In this document: positions 58,782-64,000 of the stretch, piece after piece | Numbering within the stretch: the stretch's first letter is position 1 | Layout: every line of letters begins with the position of its first letter | Assembly: GCF_011758655.1 (NCBI RefSeq) | Contig: NZ_JAAMPA010000001.1 | Location: 2,976,001-3,040,000, forward strand | Direction: 5' to 3' | Origin: Modestobacter marinus | GTDB taxonomy: Bacteria; Actinomycetota; Actinomycetes; Mycobacteriales; Geodermatophilaceae | Length of the DNA: 64,000 nucleotides | Translations under genes and position numbers: made by a program | The notes under the pieces: generated by a model | Told to the model about the DNA's origin: nothing | Databases searched by the model: none | Seen by the model: the letters and a program-made list of their open reading frames with translations, nothing else

Positions 58782-60899
58782 TCAGAGCAGCTCGGGGCGC
58801 CGCCACTCCTCGCCGAGCACGTGCTCGGCCAGGAACGCCAGCACGGTCTCGTACCAGACCGCCGCGTTCCCCGGCGTGAGCACCCAGTGGTTCTCGTCGG
58901 GGAAGTAGAGGAACTTCGACGGGATCCCGCGCTTCTGCAGGTCGTACCAGAGCCGCAGGCCCTCACCGATCGGCACGCGGTAGTCCTTGTCGCCGTGGAT
59001 GACCAGCATCGGCGTCCGGATCGCGTCGGCGTAGCGGTGCGGGGAGTTCTGCTCGTACCGCTTCGGCTCGGTGAGCGGGTCGCCGAACTCCTTCTCCCAG
59101 TAGTACGCGGCGTCGGTCGCGCCGATGAACCCGTCGAGGTGCCACAGGCTGGCGTGGGTGACGATCGCCCGGAAGCGGTCGGTCTGTGTGGCGATCCAGT
59201 TGGCCATGTACCCGCCGAAGGAGCCGCCCATGGCCGCCGTCCGGGTCTGGTCGATCTCCGGGAGCGCCTCCGCGGCGTCCACCGCGGCCATCAGGTCGGT
59301 GTAGGGCGTGTCGCCCCACTCGCCCCAGCCGCGACGGACGAAGTCCTGTCCGAACCCCTGGGACAGCGCGGGGTTGGGCAGCAGCACGGCGTACCCGCGG
59401 GCGGCGAGCACCCACGGGACCCAGCGCCAGGACCAGGAGTTCCAGCTCATCAGCGGGCCGCCGTGCACCCACAGCACCAGCGGCGCCGGGTTCGCCGCGT
59501 CGGCGCCCTCGGGGAGCACCAGCCACGACTGGACCCGGGTGCCGTCGGCCGCGGTGGCGTCCAGCTCGCGCAGGGTCCCGGGGAGGTGGCTGATCGTGCC
59601 GGGGTTCGGCAGCGCGGCCGGGTCCTGCCCGGGAGCGTGCGGGTCGAGCCGGACCGGCACCGGTGGGGTGTCGTACCCGGAGCGCAGGGCGTACAGCGCG
59701 CTGCCGTCCCGGGCGACCTGCAGGTCGCTGTAGGCGCCCTGGTCGGTCAACCGCACCGGGGCCCCGCCGTCCTGGGTGGTGCCGTCCAGTGCGACCCGGA
59801 AGACCGCGTGCCGGCCGTCGTCGTCGGCCAGGAAGTAGACGGCCGTGCCGTCGGCGGAGAACTGCGGTGCGCTGGGCCAGCGGTCGAACCCGGGGGTCAG
59901 CTCACGGGTCTCGGCGGTGGCGACGTCGACCAGCAGCAGCGTGTGGTCCGGCGGCTCCGCGTAGGTGGTGGCCGACTCGCGGGTGCAGACCACCCGCCCG
60001 GAGTCGGGGGAGAACCGGGCGCTGGAGACGTCGGCCTGCGGGTCGTCGACGAGGACCCGGGTCTCCCCGGTCGCCACCTCGACGAGCAGGAGCCGGGACC
60101 GCCGTCCGGCCGGGCCGTCGGGCACGTCCTCGCTGCGGGCCACCCACCGCCCGTCGGGCGAGACCGCCACGTCGCTGCCCGAGCCCAGCGGCGGGCCCGC
60201 GTCCGGGGTGAGGTCCCGCCACTGCGGGGTGGACGACGACGTGCCCGGGCCGGCCTCCGCGGGCAGCTGGCCGATCCAGTACACGTGCGGCACCGCCGGG
60301 CCCAGGTCGTGATCCCAGTAGCGCACCGGGTAGCTCTCGTGCAGCAGAGCGCTGACGCCGGCGTCCTTGCGCCGGGTCCGGAGCTCCTCGTCGGCCTCGG
60401 CGTCCGGGGCCCCGGGCATCGTGCTGGCGACGACGACCACGTCCCCGGAGTCGGCGGCGACCGCGACCCCGGCCACGCCGGCGCTCCGCTGCACCACCAG
60501 CCGGGCCTCACCGCCGTCGGCCGGCAGCGCCCACAGGGCCGGCTTCGGGTCGCCGCCGTCCTTGGCCGCGCCCGGGTCGGGGCGGGTCGAGGTGAACAGC
60601 AGGTCGCCGCCGGGGGTGAACACCGGCGCGGACTCACCGCTCGCGCCCCGGGTCAGCCGCCGGGCGTCCCGCTGCCCGGCCGGGTCGACCTCCCAGAGCG
60701 CGGACTGCCACTTCTTGCCCTCGGCGTCCAGCGTGGCCACCGAGGTGACCAGCCGGCTGCCGTCGGGGGAGAGGGCCAGGCCGCCGAGGCGGGGGAGGGC
60801 GATGAAGTCCGCGATCCGGTGGAACGGGCTGGGCGGGGTGTCGTCGCTCTGCTCGACGGAGGCTTCGCTCTGCTCGACGAGAGCTTCGGTGTCGCTCAC
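58782..60899 (-). CDS. S9 family peptidase (prolyl-oligopeptidase/acylaminoacyl-type)
   Basis: A 705-residue serine peptidase. The N-terminal 420 residues form a beta-propeller (LSPDGSRLVTSV and similar blades). The hydrolase domain has the oxyanion region VLWVHGGPLMSW, nucleophile GGSFGGYM (Ser about 560), acid IHGDKDYRVP and His in DENHW. All catalytic parts are present. There is no signal peptide, so it is cytoplasmic. The GTG at 60899 follows GAGAAGG; an ATG-type start further upstream at 60935 is less likely. Residues 5-20 hold a small duplicated stretch (VEQSEASVEQS). Confidence 0.9.
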   Translation of the reverse strand: MSDTEALVEQSEASVEQSDDTPPSPFHRIADFIALPRLGGLALSPDGSRLVTSVATLDAEGKKWQSALWEVDPAGQRDARRLTRGASGESAPVFTPGGDLLFTSTRPDPGAAKDGGDPKPALWALPADGGEARLVVQRSAGVAGVAVAADSGDVVVVASTMPGAPDAEADEELRTRRKDAGVSALLHESYPVRYWDHDLGPAVPHVYWIGQLPAEAGPGTSSSTPQWRDLTPDAGPPLGSGSDVAVSPDGRWVARSEDVPDGPAGRRSRLLLVEVATGETRVLVDDPQADVSSARFSPDSGRVVCTRESATTYAEPPDHTLLLVDVATAETRELTPGFDRWPSAPQFSADGTAVYFLADDDGRHAVFRVALDGTTQDGGAPVRLTDQGAYSDLQVARDGSALYALRSGYDTPPVPVRLDPHAPGQDPAALPNPGTISHLPGTLRELDATAADGTRVQSWLVLPEGADAANPAPLVLWVHGGPLMSWNSWSWRWVPWVLAARGYAVLLPNPALSQGFGQDFVRRGWGEWGDTPYTDLMAAVDAAEALPEIDQTRTAAMGGSFGGYMANWIATQTDRFRAIVTHASLWHLDGFIGATDAAYYWEKEFGDPLTEPKRYEQNSPHRYADAIRTPMLVIHGDKDYRVPIGEGLRLWYDLQKRGIPSKFLYFPDENHWVLTPGNAAVWYETVLAFLAEHVLGEEWRRPELL

Positions 60900-61079
60900 C
60901 GGGGCCTTCTCTCTGCGCGTCCGGACAGGTCGCACCGGAGCCTAGTGAGCCCGTTCACCGGAGGTCGTGAGCACGGCGAACGACTCGGCCCGAGCTCGGG
61001 AGCCGGCCGCGACCTGGTCCGCGGCCCGGCTGGTGTGTCCCGCCGCGAGCGTGCGCGGTGGCAGCAGCCGGGCCCGCCG

Positions 61080-61799
61080 TCAGCGGACGCCGGCGGTCGC
61101 CTCGGCGGCCTCGACCGGGGACAGCTCCTCGTCGACCGCGCTCACGAAGACGTGCTGGGCCACCCCGGGCTGCAGGGCGACGCCGTCGACCAGCACGGCG
61201 CCGTCGCTCAGCGTGGCGGTCACCGTCGAGCCCGGCCGCACGCCCCGGTCGGCCAGCGAGCGCAGCAGCGGCGCATCCTCCTGCAGCTGCTCGCTGATCC
61301 GCCGGACGACGACCTGCCGGCCCTCCGGGGTTGCGGTCGCCGACAGCAGGGTCAGCGCGTCGAGCACCGCCGACGTGTCGCCGCCCAGGGCGTCCAGGCC
61401 GGGGATCGGGTTGCCGAACGGGGAGACGGTGGGGTTGCCGAGCAGGCTGAGCAGCTTGCGCTCCACCGCCTCGCTCATCACGTGCTCCCAGCGGCAGGCC
61501 TCTTCGTGCACGTCGGCGTAGTCCAGCCCGATGACGTCCACCAGCAGGCACTCGGCCAGCCGGTGCTTGCGCATCACGGCGGTGGCGAGCTCGCGGCCCT
61601 CGTCGGACAGCTGCAGGTGCCGGTCGCCCTGCACCGAGAGCAGGCCGTCCCGCTCCATCCGGGCCACCGTCTGGCTCACGGTCGGGCCGCTCTGGTGCAG
61701 GCGCTCGGCGATCCGGGCGCGCAGCGGGACGATCCCCTCTTCCTCGAGCTCGAAGATGGTCCGGAGGTACATCTCCGTGGTGTCGATGAGGTCGTTCAC
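61080..61799 (-). CDS. ideR: Iron-dependent repressor IdeR (DtxR family)
   Basis: The iron master repressor, 239 residues. The GTG at 61799 is chosen over the one at 61805: GGAGGA lies 6 nt before it but directly touches the earlier one. It also puts the metal ligands exactly at family numbering, M10, H79, E83, H98, C102, E105 and H106. The recognition helix is [19 protein letters not shown], and [10 protein letters not shown] and a C-terminal SH3-like domain follow. It should bind the boxes at 3590 and 12676. It diverges from the acuC transcript. Confidence 0.95.
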   Translation of the reverse strand: MNDLIDTTEMYLRTIFELEEEGIVPLRARIAERLHQSGPTVSQTVARMERDGLLSVQGDRHLQLSDEGRELATAVMRKHRLAECLLVDVIGLDYADVHEEACRWEHVMSEAVERKLLSLLGNPTVSPFGNPIPGLDALGGDTSAVLDALTLLSATATPEGRQVVVRRISEQLQEDAPLLRSLADRGVRPGSTVTATLSDGAVLVDGVALQPGVAQHVFVSAVDEELSPVEAAEATAGVR

Positions 61800-61916
61800 G
61801 TCCACTCCTCCGTCAGGTTCGACCGATCTTACGAGGCCGGGGCCACTCCACGGGTGGACTCCACGCGGACGGGTACGGCGGCGCGCTGCCCGCGCGGCAG
61901 CGGTAGCGTCGGGCCG

Positions 61917-61994
61917 GTGATGGAGCTCGCCCGCTCGACGAGGAGCACCGCAGCGCAGCGCCCCGGCCCGACCCGGCGGGGGGCACGCCGATGA
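61917..61994 (+). CDS. Leader ORF (25 codons) coupled to acuC
   Basis: From the GTG at 61917 runs a 25-residue Arg-rich frame, [14 protein letters not shown] and so on to GARR. Its TGA (61992-61994) overlaps the acuC ATG at 61991. TAGCGT (61904-61909) lies 7 nt before the GTG, so the transcript likely begins at this codon. Ribosomes ending here could re-start on acuC. Whether the peptide matters is unknown; the frame is also open upstream, so chance is possible. Confidence 0.5.
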   Translation: MMELARSTRSTAAQRPGPTRRGARR

Positions 61995-63175
61995 GCGACG
62001 CCGTGACCGTGGTCTGGGACGACGCCCTGCTGGGCTACACCATGGGCGGTGACCACCCCATGCACCCGGTCCGGCTGGACCTGACCATGCGGCTGGCCGA
62101 GTCCCTCGGCGTCCTGGAGCCCGCGCGGATCCAGGTGGTGCAGCCCGAGCCGGCCGGCCCGGACCTGCTCACGCTGGTCCACGACCCGGCCTACCTGGAG
62201 GCCGTCCGGCGCGCCCCGGACGACCCGTACGGCGCCGGCCACGGCCTGGGCACCCCGGACAACCCGGTGTTCCCGGGCATGTACGAGGCGGCGGCGCTGA
62301 TCACCGGGGGCAGCGTGCTCGCCGCCGAGCAGGTGTCCAGCGGTCGCGCCCAGCACGCGGTCAACATCGCCGGGGGGCTCCACCACGCGATGCGGGACCA
62401 GGCCTCGGGCTTCTGCGTCTTCAACGACGCCGCGGTGGCCATCGCCTGGCTGCTGGGCCAGGGCTGGGAGCGCATCGCCTACGTCGACCTGGACGTGCAC
62501 CACGGCGACGGCGTCCAGGCCGCCTTCTACGACGACCCCCGAGTGCTCACCGTCAGCATCCACCAGACCCCGCTCACGATCTTCCCCGGTACCGGCTTCC
62601 CCGAGGAGACCGGCGACCCGGAGAAGGCGCTGGGCAGTGCGGTGAACCTGGCGCTGCCCAACGGCACCGACGACTCCGGCTGGCTGCGGGCGTTCACCGC
62701 CGTGGTGCCCAGCGTGATCCGGGCGTTCCAGCCGCAGATCCTCATCACCCAGTGCGGCTGCGACGCCCACCACGAGGACCCGCTGGCCGACCTCGGGCTC
62801 ACCGTCGACGGGCAGCGGGCCTCCTACCGCGCCGTGCACGACCTGGCGCACGAGGTGTGCGAGGGCCGGTGGATCGCCCTGGGCGGCGGGGGCTACGGCC
62901 TGGTCCGCTGCGTGCCCCGGGCCTGGACCCACCTGCTCGCCGAGGCCGGCGGTGACCGCGTCGCCCCGGACACCGAGATCCCGCAGAGCTGGCAGGACGA
63001 CGTCCGGCGGCGGGGCCTGCGCACGCCGCCGCCGGGCTCCATGACCGAGGGCGGGTACGTCGGCTTCCACCGCTGGGACCCCTTCACCGAGAACCGGGTC
63101 GACCGCGCCGTCCTGCGCACCCGCACCGCCTCCTTCCCCCTGTTCGGACTCGACCCGGACGACCCCCGTGATTGA
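61991..63175 (+). CDS. acuC: Acetoin utilization protein AcuC, class I HDAC-like deacetylase
   Basis: A 394-residue zinc-dependent protein deacetylase. Family motifs are [11 protein letters not shown] at the start, the catalytic His pair in [20 protein letters not shown], the metal ligands in [13 protein letters not shown] and [10 protein letters not shown] near the end. Characterised relatives deacetylate and so activate acetyl-CoA synthetase. The GNAT/acyl-CoA synthetase gene just downstream would supply the opposing acetyltransferase. The ATG at 61991 follows GGCGGGGGG and overlaps a leader ORF. Confidence 0.94.
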   Translation: MSDAVTVVWDDALLGYTMGGDHPMHPVRLDLTMRLAESLGVLEPARIQVVQPEPAGPDLLTLVHDPAYLEAVRRAPDDPYGAGHGLGTPDNPVFPGMYEAAALITGGSVLAAEQVSSGRAQHAVNIAGGLHHAMRDQASGFCVFNDAAVAIAWLLGQGWERIAYVDLDVHHGDGVQAAFYDDPRVLTVSIHQTPLTIFPGTGFPEETGDPEKALGSAVNLALPNGTDDSGWLRAFTAVVPSVIRAFQPQILITQCGCDAHHEDPLADLGLTVDGQRASYRAVHDLAHEVCEGRWIALGGGGYGLVRCVPRAWTHLLAEAGGDRVAPDTEIPQSWQDDVRRRGLRTPPPGSMTEGGYVGFHRWDPFTENRVDRAVLRTRTASFPLFGLDPDDPRD

Positions 63176-63178
63176 GGA

Positions 63179-63229
63179 CCATCCAGCCCCCCGCCACTCG
63201 CGAGCTCGCGGCGGGCCCCTGCTGGATGG
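63179..63229 (+). promoter_or_regulatory. Hairpin between acuC and the GNAT gene
   Basis: CCATCCAGC (63179-63187) and GCTGGATGG (63221-63229) form a perfect 9-bp outer stem around a nested CCGCC/GGCGG stem and CGCGAGCTCGCG. It begins 3 bp after the acuC stop and ends 12 bp before the next start. It may be a terminator or an attenuator. Confidence 0.55.
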
Positions 63230-63241
63230 CCGGGAGAGCTT

Positions 63242-64000
63242 GTGACCCAGAACGAGGAACCGACTGCGCCCGTGCCGCCGCCGCACTGGGAGGCCGACGT
63301 GGTGGCCGCCGACGGCGGCACCGTGCACCTGCGCCCGATCACCCCCGAGGACGCCGACGGGATCGTCGGGCTGATGGACCGGAGCTCCGACCAGACCCGC
63401 TACTACCGGTTCTTCGGGCCGATGCGGCGGCTGTCGGACAAGGACCTGCACCGCTTCACCCACGTCGACCACGACGCCCGGGTGGCGTTCGTGGTGCTGC
63501 TGGGCGACCGGCTGATCGGCGTCGGCCGGTACGACCGCTACCCGGGCACCGACGACGCCGAGGTCGCCTTCCTGATCGAGGACGCCCACCAGCGGCGGGG
63601 GCTGGGGTCGGTGCTGCTGGAGCACCTGGCCGCCGCCGCCCGGGAGCGGGGCATCAGCCGGTTCGTCGCCGAGGTGCTCAGCCAGAACAGCGCGATGGTG
63701 CGGGTCTTCCTCGACGCCGGGTACTCGGCCAAGCGGTCCTACGAGGACGGCGTGGTGCACCTGACCTTCCCGATCGCGCCCACCGAGCAGTCCCTCGCGG
63801 TGGCGCACGAGCGGGAGCAGCGCAGCGAGTCCCGCTCCATCGGCCGGCTGCTCAACCCCGGCTCGGTGGCCGTCGTGGGCGCCAGCAACGACCCGGCCAA
63901 GGTCGGTCACGCGGTGCTGCACAACCTGCTCGAGTACGGGTTCGCCGGGCCGATCTACCCGGTGAACCCGGCGGTGCGGCACGTCCGCGGGGTGCCGGCG
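63242..64000 (+). CDS. GNAT acetyltransferase fused to ADP-forming-type acyl-CoA synthetase (3' end outside window)
   Basis: The first 253 residues of a larger protein. An N-terminal GNAT domain has VHLRPITPEDADGI, FLIEDAHQRRGLGSVLLEHL (acetyl-CoA-binding motif) and FLDAGYSAKRSYEDG. The CoA-binding domain of an NDP-forming acyl-CoA synthetase then begins at SIGRLLNPGSVAVVGASNDP. GNAT-first order is the form described for actinobacterial Pat-type protein acetyltransferases, reversed relative to the Salmonella enzyme. The GTG at 63242 follows GGGAGAG at 4 nt. It adjoins acuC, its likely antagonist. Confidence 0.88.
   Translation, partial: MTQNEEPTAPVPPPHWEADVVAADGGTVHLRPITPEDADGIVGLMDRSSDQTRYYRFFGPMRRLSDKDLHRFTHVDHDARVAFVVLLGDRLIGVGRYDRYPGTDDAEVAFLIEDAHQRRGLGSVLLEHLAAAARERGISRFVAEVLSQNSAMVRVFLDAGYSAKRSYEDGVVHLTFPIAPTEQSLAVAHEREQRSESRSIGRLLNPGSVAVVGASNDPAKVGHAVLHNLLEYGFAGPIYPVNPAVRHVRGVPA

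Noticed and set aside
60936..61079. Short gene between the S9 peptidase and IdeR
   Set aside because: Open frames here are GC-driven with no ribosome site or family resemblance.

Overview
The window is 64 kb of very GC-rich DNA with short intergenic gaps, many GTG starts and 4-bp GTGA/ATGA gene overlaps. Many genes look leaderless: a TANNNT or CANNNT hexamer lies 6-7 nt before the start codon. Together with an IdeR-type iron repressor, a fused CydDC, an IdeR/DtxR-box iron regulon, a Pls-like NRPS and an AcuC / N-terminal-GNAT acyl-CoA synthetase pair, this points to a free-living actinobacterium. Geodermatophilaceae (Blastococcus/Modestobacter/Geodermatophilus) is my best guess, by inference only. 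I saw no rRNA, tRNA, CRISPR array, insertion sequence or prophage.

Layout. 1-5.7 kb: a zinc alcohol dehydrogenase behind a TPP riboswitch, a small Cys/His protein, an SDR, a thiolase, an iron-siderophore binding lipoprotein with an IdeR box, and a LacI regulator. 6-8.7 kb: PHA synthase and PHA depolymerase, overlapping, with a Crp-like site upstream. 8.7-12.7 kb: two copies of a hairpin repeat, a large Cas4/RecB-like nuclease-helicase, a vsr remnant, and a second IdeR box before a siderophore-interacting protein. 13.7-17.6 kb: small unknown proteins and an MFS exporter. 17.7-21.7 kb: an ethanolamine operon (permease, EutB, EutC), followed by three tandem copies of the eutC tail plus its hairpin. 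22-30 kb: a permuted NlpC/P60-like protein, then cydA-cydB-cydDC facing a BlaI/M56 pair across two perfect palindromic operators. 30-44 kb: a quinone-oxidoreductase-like gene, MerR/Hsp20, a glutamine synthetase homologue with a BrkB protein, a TetR-MFS pair, an amidohydrolase, YibE/F with a methyltransferase, a DksA-like protein, an M1 peptidase lipoprotein and a secreted Pro/Ala-rich hydrolase.

44-51.4 kb: a candidate biosynthetic locus. It holds a 1383-residue Pls/PosA-like NRPS, a membrane acyltransferase and a BPL-N-like protein in one operon, with a divergent Sfp-type phosphopantetheinyl transferase. 51.6-57.2 kb: a TPM-domain protein, then a tightly overlapping five-gene operon (GT4, methyltransferase, terpene-cyclase-like protein, two GT2) that probably makes an unknown glycoconjugate or glycolipid. 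57.2-64 kb: a Dabb protein, a DUF4192 protein, an S9 peptidase, IdeR itself, and AcuC (behind a coupled 25-codon leader ORF) next to a GNAT/acyl-CoA synthetase cut by the window edge. AcuC and the GNAT protein look like a reversible lysine-acetylation pair.

Strongest leads: the twin BlaI-type operators between cytochrome bd and blaI/M56; the TPP riboswitch on an alcohol dehydrogenase; the NRPS locus; the five-gene glycosyltransferase operon; and the repeat structures at 8.7, 21.3-21.7 and 26.2 kb. Family names come from motif recognition by eye; no database search was run.
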